A stretch of DNA of 47,115 bases from an uncultured Clostridia bacterium (GCA_944391865.1 CALXVD010000010.1:1-47115), one strand, 5' to 3'; positions 17,550 through 26,657 are shown, numbered from the stretch's first letter. Notes: generated from the sequence alone by a model not told the origin. Program-made: numbers and translations.

Positions 17550-17635
17550 GCGTTTGTGCAATTCTTAAGGAAAATTGAAGGAGGAAGCGGAAACCGAGAG
17601 GCTCGTTCAATTTAACGCTAGAATTGCTAAAACGC
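17550..17635. repeat. Nested inverted-repeat (possible structured RNA) element
   Basis: Outer arms GCGTTTGTGCAATTC (17550-17564) and GAATTGCTAAAACGC (17621-17635) pair at 13 of 15 positions. Inner arms AAATTGAA (17572-17579) and TTCAATTT (17606-17613) pair perfectly and enclose GC-rich sequence with CGGAAACCG. The element is clearly richer in GC than its surroundings. It could be a mobile-element remnant or a structured RNA; the sequence alone does not decide. Confidence 0.45.
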
Positions 17636-17711
17636 GTATTGAGCCGAGGAGCCTAAATAAATTTATGTTTTTAACAGATAATGATTTATATTTAGAAATT
17701 TCTACGAAGAA

Positions 17712-17735
17712 CGGGCGGACAGAGACGTCCGCCCC
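17712..17735. repeat. GC-rich hairpin repeat
   Basis: GGGCGGAC (17713-17720) pairs perfectly with GTCCGCCC (17727-17734), followed by CTACAA. The form CGGGC...GCCCCTACA is shared with the elements at 32831 and, inverted, 47060. Confidence 0.6.
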
Positions 17736-17857
17736 TACAATTACTCTACATTTTAAATTTTAATTTGAACAATAAAAAATTGGAAAATTTTTTTGATTTT
17801 TTTTGTAAATATTAAAAATAAAATAGGAAAAAATAATTTTTGATGGAGGTGAAAAAA

Positions 17858-18979
17858 ATGAATAAAACTATCAAATTCATTTTATTTTTTATAGCAATAA
17901 TTGCTTTTGCACTATTAATGCCAAATTTTAGTAATGCTGCAACAACTGTTTATGATGAAGAAAGTTTAAACAGTGCAGTATCAAGTGCTGATTATGGTGC
18001 AACTATTACCTTGCAAAATGATATAACTGTTACAAAACCTATTGTAATTGCTAAAGAATTAACAATTGATGGTAATGGTCATAATGTTGTTGGGTCAAAT
18101 GATTGGACTTCAACATCTGGAAATCAGACTATGTTTACAGCTCAACTTTCTGATGCAAAACTTACACTTAAAAATATTAATTTAAAAAATGGTCCAAAAT
18201 ATGGTGTACAGTCTTATGATGGTGCAACAGTAATTCTTGATAACGTTTCAATATCAGGTTTTAAATATGGAGCAGTTCTTGCAAATGGTGGTAAAGTTGA
18301 AGTAAAGAAATTACATTTAGGTAAAAATGGTACTGGAGAAAATAATGGTATAGAAATTGATAAAGGAGCATCTGCTACTAATAACCCAACACTAGTAATG
18401 AATGGTGTTTTAACAACAGAATCAAACGAAAATGTAATTCGTCCTGCCGAAAATGGACATCTTACAGATTTTACTATAACTAACTCTTCTTCTACTACAA
18501 ACAAAGTAGTTCTTGCAGGAAATAAAGTAGTTTTAACAGACTCAAATAATAATATAATATCTGAAACAGCTATCCCAGAAAAAGCAACTCCAAATGTTGA
18601 TACTCAAAAACTTATTGTAACAATATTCTATAATGATATAACAAATAAAATAACAGTAAATTCTGGAGAAAAAATTACAGCAGATTTATTAAAATCTCAT
18701 ATGGAATTACAAGAAAACCAAATAGTAGATGGTTTCTATACAAATGCTGAATATACTAACGCTTTTGATTTTAACACAGCAATAACTTCTGATACTACTA
18801 TTTATGCAAAAATTTCTATACAAGAACAAACTATTCCTGAAACTAAACCAGAGCCAGATAATGTTGCAGATGAAATGCCTGAAACTGGTGTAGATAGCTA
18901 TTTAGGTTTAGCAATACTAACATTAGTTGTTTCTACAATTTCAATTGCTTATATTAGTTCTAAAAAAACAAAAATCTAG
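17858..18979 (+). CDS. Sortase-anchored surface protein with beta-helix-like repeats
   Basis: The 373-residue protein has a signal peptide (MNKTIKFILFFIAIIAFALL...NFSNAA, about 1-29). A domain of about 180 residues with repeated short strands (ITLQNDITV, LTIDGNGHNVVG, LTLKNINLKNG, VILDNVSISGF) fits a right-handed parallel beta-helix of the pectate-lyase-like type. A small InlB-type B-repeat-like domain follows (IVTIFYN...IVDGFYTNAEYTNAFDF...TTIYAKI, about 250-315). The C-terminus has the sorting signal MPETG, a hydrophobic segment and the basic tail SSKKTKI. The start at 17858 is chosen over one six codons upstream because GGAGGTG lies 6 bases before it. The ligand or substrate is unknown; the gene borders the envelope locus. 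Confidence 0.8.
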   Translation: MNKTIKFILFFIAIIAFALLMPNFSNAATTVYDEESLNSAVSSADYGATITLQNDITVTKPIVIAKELTIDGNGHNVVGSNDWTSTSGNQTMFTAQLSDAKLTLKNINLKNGPKYGVQSYDGATVILDNVSISGFKYGAVLANGGKVEVKKLHLGKNGTGENNGIEIDKGASATNNPTLVMNGVLTTESNENVIRPAENGHLTDFTITNSSSTTNKVVLAGNKVVLTDSNNNIISETAIPEKATPNVDTQKLIVTIFYNDITNKITVNSGEKITADLLKSHMELQENQIVDGFYTNAEYTNAFDFNTAITSDTTIYAKISIQEQTIPETKPEPDNVADEMPETGVDSYLGLAILTLVVSTISIAYISSKKTKI

Positions 18980-18982
18980 CAA

Positions 18983-19010
18983 AAAGGAAGAGTATTAAAT
19001 CTCTTCCTTT
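18983..19010. terminator. Bidirectional terminator between the surface-protein and LCP genes
   Basis: AAAGGAAGAG (18983-18992) pairs perfectly with CTCTTCCTTT (19001-19010) around eight bases. The right arm touches the stop codon of the convergent LCP gene. Confidence 0.75.
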
Positions 19011-20074
19011 TATTCTGTATATCCAGTTTCTTCAATTATTTCATCACTTATGTCTTGTACCGTTTTAGTTGGTACATAATCTACCTTTCCAAACATTTCT
19101 TCATGAAGTTTTTTTACATTAGATTCTAATGTTACTGGTACTCCATACCATCTATCTAATGTTATCCCTTCTGTTTCGTATGGCCAACCTACATTATCTT
19201 TTATATTATATGAAAATACTTGTGGTATTAAAGAAATTATTTCTGATTGACTTATATTTGTTTGTATTGAAGGTAAAACTTTATCAGCAATTTCATTAAT
19301 ATCTGAAATACTCATTTTTTTTGCTTTGTTAAATGTTGCTGTTAACACTGTTCTCATTCTTTCTGTTCTTTTGTAATCTCCACCAGAATTTTTTCTTATT
19401 CTTGCATATGTAACAGCTTGTACACCATCTAAAGTCTGTATTCCAGAATGTGTTAACATGCTTGATTCTATTCCGGTATTTTCAGATGTATCAGATATGT
19501 ATTTATTCATATCATATAATTCACTTTCTTTTACATCTATTTCTATTCCATCCATCATATCTATTATTTCTGCAACAATTTCAAAATTAACTGTAACATA
19601 TTCTGAAATATTTAAATCTAAGTTTCTGTTTAAACTACTTATTGTAAGTGCTGGTCCCTCATATGCATGTGCATGTGTAATTTTATCTAATCCGTAATCT
19701 TCTCCTAAATCTAAATATGTATCTCTATACACAGAAATAAGGTTTACATCTTTTGTTTCTTTATTTATACTTACAATAATTATTGCATCGCTTCTTGAAC
19801 CGTCATTTGTAGTAACATCTCTTGAATCTACTCCTAATAAAAGAATATTTCTATAATTTTTAAGGCTTTCTGCAATTCCTTCATTCATATTTATATCTTC
19901 TAATGGTATATAAGTATAAGTTATTTTATCTAACTTGCTTTTCATATAGCCAAAAGCTACACCAGCAACAATTAGAACTATAAATAATAATGTAAAGAAT
20001 ATTCTTTTAAATACTTTTCCTTTTTTCTTTTTTACATCTTTTTTTCTATTTGTAATATGTTTTCCTCTTCCCAT
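19010..20074 (-). CDS. LytR-CpsA-Psr (LCP) family glycopolymer-peptidoglycan ligase
   Basis: LCP enzymes transfer finished glycopolymers from undecaprenyl pyrophosphate to peptidoglycan. The 354-residue protein has a basic cytoplasmic N-terminus, one membrane helix (about 25-46) and an extracellular LCP domain with NILLLGVDSRD near 77, the SRSDAIIIVSIN motif near 94, SVYRDTYLDL near 115 and TYARIRKNSGGDYKRTERMR near 222, whose Arg and Asp residues bind the lipid pyrophosphate. It ends the minus-strand envelope run, 20 bases after tagH. That position fits attachment of the polymer made by the locus. Confidence 0.9.
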   Translation of the reverse strand: MGRGKHITNRKKDVKKKKGKVFKRIFFTLLFIVLIVAGVAFGYMKSKLDKITYTYIPLEDINMNEGIAESLKNYRNILLLGVDSRDVTTNDGSRSDAIIIVSINKETKDVNLISVYRDTYLDLGEDYGLDKITHAHAYEGPALTISSLNRNLDLNISEYVTVNFEIVAEIIDMMDGIEIDVKESELYDMNKYISDTSENTGIESSMLTHSGIQTLDGVQAVTYARIRKNSGGDYKRTERMRTVLTATFNKAKKMSISDINEIADKVLPSIQTNISQSEIISLIPQVFSYNIKDNVGWPYETEGITLDRWYGVPVTLESNVKKLHEEMFGKVDYVPTKTVQDISDEIIEETGYTE

Positions 20075-20094
20075 TTTTGCTCCTTTTATAGTCT

Positions 20095-20826
20095 CTATTT
20101 TTTCAATGTATTATTGTATTCTTCTATTGCTTCATCTATTTTTTTGTCGCATATTATTTTACCTTTTTTCATTACAATACCACGTCTGCAAAATTCTTTT
20201 GCAACACTTGTAGAATGTGTTACAAATAATAAAGTTACATTATCTTTCTCCACAATTTGATTTATCTTTTCTCTACACTTTTTCTTAAATTCTTCGTCCC
20301 CAACACTTAATGCTTCGTCAACTATTAGTATCTCTGGCTCTATATTAACATTTATAGAAAATCCAAGCCTTGCTTTCATACCACTAGAATACGTCCTTAC
20401 AGGTTGATCTATATATTCTTCAAGTTCTGCAAATTTAACTATTTTAGGTTCTAGTTTTTTTATTTCGTGTTCTTTTAACCCTAAAATCCTTCCCTTTAAA
20501 TAAATATTTTCTCTTCCTGTAAATTCAGAATCAAAACCAGATGTTAGTTCCAAAAGTGCACTTACTCTTCCTTTTACATCAATAGTACCTGTTGTAGGAA
20601 ATGTTACACCTGTAATCATTTTAAGTACAGTAGATTTTCCAGCCCCATTTTTTCCAAAGATTGCTACCGCTTCTCCTCTTTTTATTTCAAAAGAAATATT
20701 ATTTACTGCCTTCTTTTCTTTATATGGTATTTTTTTAATAAATATAGACAGCAACCTTCTTTTATCGTTTTTATATAATTTATATATTTTAGTTACATTT
20801 TTAAATTCTATTACGTTTTCGCTCAT
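20095..20826 (-). CDS. tagH: Teichoic acid/polysaccharide exporter ATPase (TagH-type)
   Basis: This 243-residue ABC ATPase has Walker A GKNGAGKST (58-66), the signature YSSGMKARLGF near 145 and Walker B EILIVDEALSVGD near 165, followed by the H-loop THSTS. GRVSALLELTSGFDSEFTGRENIYL (split near 85-110) is typical of the TagH/RfbE export family. It is the partner of the permease just upstream (18-base gap). Together they would flip lipid-linked wall polymer. A second pair of the same family is at 34184-35745. Confidence 0.9.
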   Translation of the reverse strand: MSENVIEFKNVTKIYKLYKNDKRRLLSIFIKKIPYKEKKAVNNISFEIKRGEAVAIFGKNGAGKSTVLKMITGVTFPTTGTIDVKGRVSALLELTSGFDSEFTGRENIYLKGRILGLKEHEIKKLEPKIVKFAELEEYIDQPVRTYSSGMKARLGFSINVNIEPEILIVDEALSVGDEEFKKKCREKINQIVEKDNVTLLFVTHSTSVAKEFCRRGIVMKKGKIICDKKIDEAIEEYNNTLKK

Positions 20827-20844
20827 TTTTTCCCTCTCTTTTTA

Positions 20845-21687
20845 CTATAATACGTCTGCTATATCTTTTCTTAATTTTTTATATGACCATAGTGCTAATA
20901 AAAATAGAATAAATGTGATTATAACAAAATACATTAATCTTTTAGGTTGTTCCCAGAACCATATTTTGTTTATAAAGCAGTTTCTAAAACCATTTACTAA
21001 AAATGTTACTGGGTTTAACATCAAAAGTTTTTTAAGCCATGGAATTGCTACTGTTTCTGCATTCCAAAGTATTCCAGATAACCAAAAAATTGCAGTTATA
21101 AATGATTTTACTAAGTTTACAAAATCCTTACTAATTGCTCCTATAAAAGAAGAAAATAGGGCCCACAATGTAAAGAATATAAAAGATAATAATATGTAAA
21201 ATGGTAATTGTAACATATAAATATCTGGTGCAAATCCAAATAATGCAAATATCAAAATTACAATTGCAAGAAGTATTAAATTAACTGTTAAATTAGATAA
21301 GCTTACAAATGTTGGTATTGTAGATACAGGAAACTTCATTTTTGTAACTAAATAACTATACCTTCTTATACAGTTTGTTCCTCCTGTTATCATATCTCCC
21401 ATGTAAAACCATGGAACTACACCTGCAATAAGCCATAGGAAAAATGGAAATCCATTAACATCTTTTCCTGCTCTTAATCCAATTTCAAATGCAAACCAAT
21501 ATACAAATATTGTAACTACTGGTTTTATAATTGCCCAAGACCAACCAAGTGCTGAGCCTCTATATGTCTTTGCTAAATCAGATTTTGCAAGTTTAAATAT
21601 TTGTTTTCTGTACTCAATATGATCTTTTATTATTTCTTTTAAAACCTTCACTTTTATTCTCCTATTATTACTATTTTCCTTTAGCAT
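20845..21687 (-). CDS. tagG: Teichoic acid/polysaccharide exporter permease (TagG-type)
   Basis: This 280-residue ABC-2 permease has an N-terminal amphipathic part (KLAKSDLAKTYRGSALGWSW near 38-57), characteristic of polysaccharide exporters, and six membrane helices over about 60-270 with LNPVTFLVNGFRNC near 225. Its start overlaps the end of the SGNH gene by 17 bases, suggesting translational coupling, and tagH follows. Confidence 0.9.
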   Translation of the reverse strand: MLKENSNNRRIKVKVLKEIIKDHIEYRKQIFKLAKSDLAKTYRGSALGWSWAIIKPVVTIFVYWFAFEIGLRAGKDVNGFPFFLWLIAGVVPWFYMGDMITGGTNCIRRYSYLVTKMKFPVSTIPTFVSLSNLTVNLILLAIVILIFALFGFAPDIYMLQLPFYILLSFIFFTLWALFSSFIGAISKDFVNLVKSFITAIFWLSGILWNAETVAIPWLKKLLMLNPVTFLVNGFRNCFINKIWFWEQPKRLMYFVIITFILFLLALWSYKKLRKDIADVL

Positions 21688-22711
21688 TCATTTGTTCCAA
21701 TTGTTTGTTCTTTTCATACCTTTTTGCTTCATCATACCAGCTCGCATATTTAGGATCTTGCCTATGATCTTCTAAATGATATTTTTCTTGTAATACTTTA
21801 CCAACATAATTGGAAACCTTTTCTGCTCCACTTATATTTAAATGATTCCCTCCATCTGCAGTATCGCTTTCCCAATCAAAATCTAATCCTGGTATAGGAT
21901 AATTCATATCAATAAATTCTATTTCATATTGTTTTGCTAATTCTTGTACAGCTTTGCTTCTAGCACTTGACCATGATGTAGCTGAAGGCATTTCTATCCA
22001 TAATAATTCTATATTCTTTTCTCGGCATAAATCCACAATCTTCTTAATATATAGTTGGTTTTTTTCAGATATTCTTGCCACTTCTCCTGTATCCTTCATA
22101 TATTCTTTTTTATCTACATACGGTTTTACTTCGCTGCTCATTGCCATTCCCTTATATGCAGTAGATTTATTATATTTCTTTGTAATATAAAAATCATCGT
22201 CCTCTAATTCATTCCATCTAGAATGAAATCTTATCAATGGCAAAACATAAGACAGCTTATTGTCTATTTCCAGATCTGTTTCGTTTAAGGCTTCTATTTT
22301 AGTTTTTCCCCATCTCATGTTGTCAAAAAGTTTTCTATATTCGCCTTCTGGAGCATTTTTTTCAACAAAAGTTGCATCCATATCTAAAACCACTGTCTTT
22401 ATATCCTGATATTCTGTCGCCTCTTTTATAACATAATAAGCAAGCAACATCGTTTGATTAGAAGTACCCAAATTATAACTTGTAATACCATAATTGTTCC
22501 ATAAGGTAATTGGTGAGAACCCTCTTCCTACATCACTATTGCCCACTGCCAAAACATCAATTGTATTTTTTTCCTCTAAATAGAAACCTTTAATTCTAGG
22601 AGTTGCTGGATCTATTTTCCCTATCCATTTTGGAACAAATATAATAGTCAATACCCAAAATATAATTGCTCCTATAAGTAAGAATAATGCAACTCTAATT
22701 ATTTTTTTCAT
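21671..22711 (-). CDS. SGNH-fold protein of an acylation cassette (DltD/AlgJ-like position)
   Basis: The 346-residue protein has an N-terminal membrane anchor (about 5-27) and an extracytoplasmic SGNH-type domain. The nucleophile block is AVGNSDVGRG near 55 (Ser in GNS), and the Asp/His block is DGGNHLNISG near 290. It sits directly after the MBOAT gene, where dltD is found in dlt operons, so a role in moving or transferring acyl (probably D-alanyl) groups onto the wall polymer is inferred. Its similarity to classical DltD is not obvious, so I give no symbol. The C-terminal tail from about 310 is charged and probably helical. Confidence 0.7.
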   Translation of the reverse strand: MKKIIRVALFLLIGAIIFWVLTIIFVPKWIGKIDPATPRIKGFYLEEKNTIDVLAVGNSDVGRGFSPITLWNNYGITSYNLGTSNQTMLLAYYVIKEATEYQDIKTVVLDMDATFVEKNAPEGEYRKLFDNMRWGKTKIEALNETDLEIDNKLSYVLPLIRFHSRWNELEDDDFYITKKYNKSTAYKGMAMSSEVKPYVDKKEYMKDTGEVARISEKNQLYIKKIVDLCREKNIELLWIEMPSATSWSSARSKAVQELAKQYEIEFIDMNYPIPGLDFDWESDTADGGNHLNISGAEKVSNYVGKVLQEKYHLEDHRQDPKYASWYDEAKRYEKNKQLEQMNAKGK

Positions 22712-22756
22712 GCTATCACCTATATTCTCTTTTAAATAGTATATTTTTATATTTTT

Positions 22757-24343
22757 CTAAAATTGTCCATATATAAAACTGCTTGCATCATAACCTGGTC
22801 CATAAATTCCAAAAATTATAATAGTAAATATTATTCCATAATATAAAATCCATCTAAATATAACATTTTGTCTAGATATTTTTTCTCTTATATTAATTCC
22901 TTTTTCCTGTAGTAGAGATACTACGAACATTATAACAACACCTATTACAACTATTATAAAATCTCCTGATGTTATGCCTATTCTAAATAAATCTCCATTA
23001 AATAACTTTCCTATATTTTCAAATGTAAATATAGATTTAAAAATTTCCCATGCTACTTTTAATCTGCTCGCTCTAAAAATAAGCATACCACCTAGTACTA
23101 TAATTGTTGTTCTAATCATTTGCCATAGCCTATAGCTAAAACTATTAACATTTATCTTTAATTTATTTATTATAATCTTAAACACCGGTTCAAATAGCAT
23201 TCCTATCATTGTTAAAATATAATAGTATAATCCATAAAAAATATATTTCCAACTAGCACCATGCCAAATTCCATTTACGAACCAAACAAAGAATAGTGAA
23301 AATGCAGCAGGTATTAAATTTCCTATATACCCTTTAAAAATTTTTTTTGATTTAACTGTTAAATTCATGCATGCTTTTGAAAAAGAAATCGGATAAAAAA
23401 TATATTCTCTTAACCATGCTCCAAGTGTTATATGCCATCTTCTCCAAAATTCTTGTATGTTTTTTGAGAAAAATGGTCTTTTAAAGTTTTCTGCTAAATT
23501 AATTCCAAATATTTGAGATGTTCCCCTTACAATGTCAATACATCCTGAAAAGTCTGCATATATTTGTATTGTATATAAAATAACAGCAACTACTATAATT
23601 ATTCCTGAATATTGTGAATAATTATTAAATACTTCATTTACATACAAACCAGCCCTATCTGCAATTACCATTTTCTTAAAAAAGCCCCAAAGCATTAATT
23701 GAATTCCGAATTTTACTCTGTTGTATTCAAATTCGTGTGGTTTGCATAATTGATGAGATAATTCTTCAAATCTCCCTATTGGACCTTCAAGCATTTGTGG
23801 AAAGAAAGATAAAAACAAGGCTACTTTAAATATATTTTTTTCTGCTTTACATTTTCCTCTGTATACATCTACAACATAGCTTATTGCTTGTAATGTATAA
23901 TACGAAATACCTAGCGGTAATATAATTGTACGAAATGGTAATTCATAATTTATTTTTACTAGGTTGAGAAGGTTGTTTATGTTTTCACTTAAGAAATTAC
24001 AATATTTTAAAAACACCAAAATACCAACATTTACTAATACCGCAAATAAAATTAATAGTTTCTTCTTCTTTTTTGCCTTATTCTTTAATTGTTTTTTTAA
24101 TTGTCTCTCTTTTCCTTCACATTCTATTTTTTGTTTTATATCTACTTTTTCAAGTCCTCTTGCTACCAGATATATTGAAATAGTTGTTATTATCAAATAT
24201 CCTGTTAATTCTTTACTAGAAATGAAATAATATACGTAACTTGCCAATAGCAATACTATCCATTTTATTTTCTTTGGCATTATAAAATAGATGAGGCTCA
24301 CAATAGCAATAAATGCTAAAAAATTTAATGAAACTATTGTCAT
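22757..24343 (-). CDS. MBOAT-family membrane O-acyltransferase (DltB/AlgI-like)
   Basis: The 528-residue multispanning protein has the MBOAT core: PLGISYYTLQAISYVVDVYRG near 145, FFPQMLEGPIGRFEEL near 180, the NIQEFWRRWHITLGAWLREYI block near 300 and the catalytic His in VNGIWHGASWKYIFYG near 360. MBOAT partners pass acyl groups from a cytoplasmic carrier across the membrane. It is longer than typical DltB (about 400) and closer to AlgI length. Immediate neighbours are a carrier protein and an AMP ligase upstream and an SGNH protein downstream, the full set for D-alanylation or a related acylation. Start ATG after CGGAGGT. Confidence 0.85.
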   Translation of the reverse strand: MTIVSLNFLAFIAIVSLIYFIMPKKIKWIVLLLASYVYYFISSKELTGYLIITTISIYLVARGLEKVDIKQKIECEGKERQLKKQLKNKAKKKKKLLILFAVLVNVGILVFLKYCNFLSENINNLLNLVKINYELPFRTIILPLGISYYTLQAISYVVDVYRGKCKAEKNIFKVALFLSFFPQMLEGPIGRFEELSHQLCKPHEFEYNRVKFGIQLMLWGFFKKMVIADRAGLYVNEVFNNYSQYSGIIIVVAVILYTIQIYADFSGCIDIVRGTSQIFGINLAENFKRPFFSKNIQEFWRRWHITLGAWLREYIFYPISFSKACMNLTVKSKKIFKGYIGNLIPAAFSLFFVWFVNGIWHGASWKYIFYGLYYYILTMIGMLFEPVFKIIINKLKINVNSFSYRLWQMIRTTIIVLGGMLIFRASRLKVAWEIFKSIFTFENIGKLFNGDLFRIGITSGDFIIVVIGVVIMFVVSLLQEKGINIREKISRQNVIFRWILYYGIIFTIIIFGIYGPGYDASSFIYGQF

Positions 24344-24358
24344 AATAAACCTCCGATT

Positions 24359-24586
24359 TTATTCTTCCTCTAGTTTTTCTACTAGTGCATACATTTTATC
24401 GATTGAATTAAAATTCTCTGGCACTATATCTTTTGCTGTTATTTGAATGTCAAATTCTTCATTAATTGCTGCTACTATACTAACTATATCAAATGGATCT
24501 AATATCTCCTCGTCTATTAAGTTAGAATTGTTTTCAAAATCAACTCCTGGTTTTACTTTTTTTAATACTTCTAATAATTCTTCCAT
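24359..24586 (-). CDS. dltC: Acyl carrier protein, DltC-like, lacking the attachment serine
   Basis: The 75-residue four-helix carrier protein matches the DltC type found beside AMP ligases: ILDPFDIVSIVAAINEEFDI (28-47). In DltC the phosphopantetheine arm is attached to Ser in the motif D-S-F. Here the codon is CCA, giving D-P-F, one transition from TCA. With proline there the protein could not be loaded in the known way. It lies 3 bases after the ligase gene and 15 bases before the MBOAT gene, so it is clearly part of that operon. Either the cassette is inactive, another carrier serves it, or this base is atypical or wrong. Confidence 0.8.
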   Translation of the reverse strand: MEELLEVLKKVKPGVDFENNSNLIDEEILDPFDIVSIVAAINEEFDIQITAKDIVPENFNSIDKMYALVEKLEEE

Positions 24587-24589
24587 TTT

Positions 24590-26101
24590 TCATTCTCCTT
24601 TATATATTTTTTTTAAATTAACTCTATCTATTTTTCCATTTGCATTGTATGGAATTCTATCTAATTTTATTACACAACTTGGTTGCATATAGCTTGTTAA
24701 TACTTTTTTTGACGCATCAATAATTTCATTTTTATCCTTGTCTCCTTGATAAAACAATACTATTCTAGAATTTTCATTATCATAAATACATGCACAAGTT
24801 GAAACACCCTCTATATTGTTAACTGTATTTTCTATTTCTCCTAATTCAATTCTATATCCCATATGCTTTATCTGAAAGTCTTTTCTTGAAAGATATATAA
24901 GTTCCCCTCTGTCATTATATTTAACTATATCTCCAGTTCTATATATAATCTCTGGATAATTTTTATTTAATGGATTTTGTACAAAAACCTCTGCAGTCTT
25001 TTCTGGATTTTTATAATATCCCATTGCCAAAAAAGAACCTCTCACACATAGTTCTCCTTCTTCTCCATCCAGAGCCTTTGTTCCATCTTCTTTTATTATA
25101 ATAGTATCACAGTTATCACATGACCTTCCTATTGGAAGGCTTTCACTATTATCAAATTTTCTATCTACTACATAATATGTACAAATATCTGTTGTTTCTG
25201 TTGGTCCAAATAAGTTCACATACGTTGCATCAGGAATATTATCCATCCAGTAATTTAGCTGTTTTGTCGGCATCACTTCTCCTGCAAACATTATTCTTTT
25301 TAAAGTCTTTGCTTTAACCTCATCTAAAGTTTTAAAATTAGCAACTATTTGCAATGCAGAAGGAACCCAATAAATACTATTTATCTTCATTTCATTTATA
25401 TAGTCTATTAATTTTACTGGAAATGAAAAATACATTTTAGGAATAATATAAAGTGTTGCACCTGTCACTATGGTAGAAAACACATCTGTTATTGACATAC
25501 TAAAATAAAATGGTGTTTGACTTCCCCAAATTGTATTGTAATCAATGGTAAATGTATTTACTACCCATTGCGTATACGTGATTACCGCTTTATGTGATAT
25601 AACAGTTCCCTTCGGTATTCCTGTTGATCCAGAAGTAAATAATATATACATAGGATCAGTATCTATCATTTGACTTCTTATTTTTTGTATAATCTCTTCG
25701 CTTTCTTCACTTTCTATCATATCTTCATAAACAAAAAAATTATTTTCTATCCCTAATTCTTTTGCTTTTTGCAAGCTTTTGTTATCTACTATTATAGCCA
25801 TAGGTTCTAGAGAATTTAATATTAGGTTTATTCTCTCTTTTGGAGATTTAACATCTAACACAGTATAATAATTTCCACTATAGAGCACTCCAAACATTGC
25901 TTCTATACAGTTAACACTTTTATCAATAAATATTGCAATAGGTTTTCTTATTCGTCTCGTTTCTTTATATATGTAAGACCCTATCTTTTTTGAATTACTT
26001 GTTATTTCTTGGTATGTAGATTTTCTCTTTAAATCTCCAAAAGCTATTTTGTTTGGATATTTCTTTTTTGTTTCTTCTAAATTTTCTAATATGTTTTTTA
26101 T
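24590..26101 (-). CDS. dltA: D-alanine--carrier protein ligase (DltA-like AMP-forming), apparent AUA start
   Basis: DltA activates D-alanine with ATP and loads it on DltC. Motifs: FTSGSTGIPKGTVISHKA near residue 150, the NLFGPTET adenylate motif near 280, YRTGDIVKYNDRGELIYLSRKD near 375 and the terminal NGKIDRVNLKK lysine. The first ATG (25897) lies inside the N-terminal domain. Coding homology continues upstream in frame for 68 codons (KNILENLEETKKKYPNKIA...), giving about 503 residues, the normal length. Just upstream is AAGGGGGG, but the codon at the expected start (26101-26099) is ATA, and no ATG, GTG or TTG is available before the upstream stop. A TATAAT at about 26150 may be its -10 box. 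dltC, MBOAT and SGNH genes follow in tight order. Confidence 0.85.
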   Translation of the reverse strand: MKNILENLEETKKKYPNKIAFGDLKRKSTYQEITSNSKKIGSYIYKETRRIRKPIAIFIDKSVNCIEAMFGVLYSGNYYTVLDVKSPKERINLILNSLEPMAIIVDNKSLQKAKELGIENNFFVYEDMIESEESEEIIQKIRSQMIDTDPMYILFTSGSTGIPKGTVISHKAVITYTQWVVNTFTIDYNTIWGSQTPFYFSMSITDVFSTIVTGATLYIIPKMYFSFPVKLIDYINEMKINSIYWVPSALQIVANFKTLDEVKAKTLKRIMFAGEVMPTKQLNYWMDNIPDATYVNLFGPTETTDICTYYVVDRKFDNSESLPIGRSCDNCDTIIIKEDGTKALDGEEGELCVRGSFLAMGYYKNPEKTAEVFVQNPLNKNYPEIIYRTGDIVKYNDRGELIYLSRKDFQIKHMGYRIELGEIENTVNNIEGVSTCACIYDNENSRIVLFYQGDKDKNEIIDASKKVLTSYMQPSCVIKLDRIPYNANGKIDRVNLKKIYKGE

Positions 26102-26201
26102 AACCTTTCCCCCCTTAACATTTTCTATTGCATTGTAATTGCAATATTATTATACTTCAAGATTAGTGTTGTTTGTTTAATGGATATCTGAGTATATTTT
26201 T

Positions 26202-26643
26202 TTATTGCTCAGAATGTTCTGGTAATTGATCTACTCCATTTACTGGTTCTTGCAAGCCTAAATCATTTTTTATCTTGCTTGTTGATATTCCTTCAGTTCT
26301 ATCTAAATAAATAAGTTCACAGTAATCCTTTAAATATTCAAATTTATCACTTCCAGCCCAATCTCCGTCCCATAACTGTTATATCCACTTTATATTCTTT
26401 AATATCATCTATTTTTTGTTCCCAATTATTTTCCGGAATTACTAAATCTACATATCTTATAGCTTCGAGCATCTTTTTTCTAGTTTCATAATTGTGATAC
26501 GCTTTTTTTCCTTTCACTGCATTAAATTCGTCAGTAGATAATGCAACTATTAAATAATCTCCTAATTCCTTTGCTCTTTTTAATAATCTAATATGTCCAT
26601 AATGTAGCAAATCAAATGTTCCATATGTTAATACTCTTTTCAT
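26202..26643 (-). CDS. tagD: Glycerol-3-phosphate cytidylyltransferase TagD, read through a CGG +1 recoding site
   Basis: TagD makes CDP-glycerol for teichoic acid synthesis. The protein begins KRVLTYGTFDLLHYGHIRLLKRAKELGD with the HxGH nucleotidyltransferase motif (HYGH) and has YETRKKMLEAIRYVD near 51. At codon 93 (26367-26365) the frame breaks at VMG-CGG. Skipping the C gives GDWAGSDKFEYLKDYCELIY and the family's terminal ISTSKIK motif, ending at 26202 with 146 residues. The zero-frame protein stops after five more codons and lacks ISTSKIK, which closes the active site. It lies just downstream of the CDP-glycerol phosphotransferase genes that use its product. Confidence 0.9.
26364..26367 (-). 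other. CGGA recoding site in tagD
   Basis: Codon 93 is CGG after GGA and before A. C-GGA gives VMGGDWAGS where homologues have VMGDDW. The zero frame ends at TGA after five codons. Confidence 0.8.
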
Positions 26644-26657
26644 AATGTTACCTCCAT

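Larger units (their letters stand above)
17322..17857. other. Non-coding region between murF and the surface-protein gene
   Basis: These 536 bases contain no credible gene. A short open frame through 17575-17763 overlaps repeats and has no homology I recognise. The region holds a nested inverted-repeat element (17550-17635), a GC-rich hairpin repeat (17712-17735), and the ribosome site for the surface protein (GGAGGTG at 17845-17851). Confidence 0.5.

Noticed and set aside
17575-17763. A 62-codon open frame beginning at 17575
   Set aside because: It runs through two inverted-repeat elements, has no recognisable similarity and no gene-like composition.
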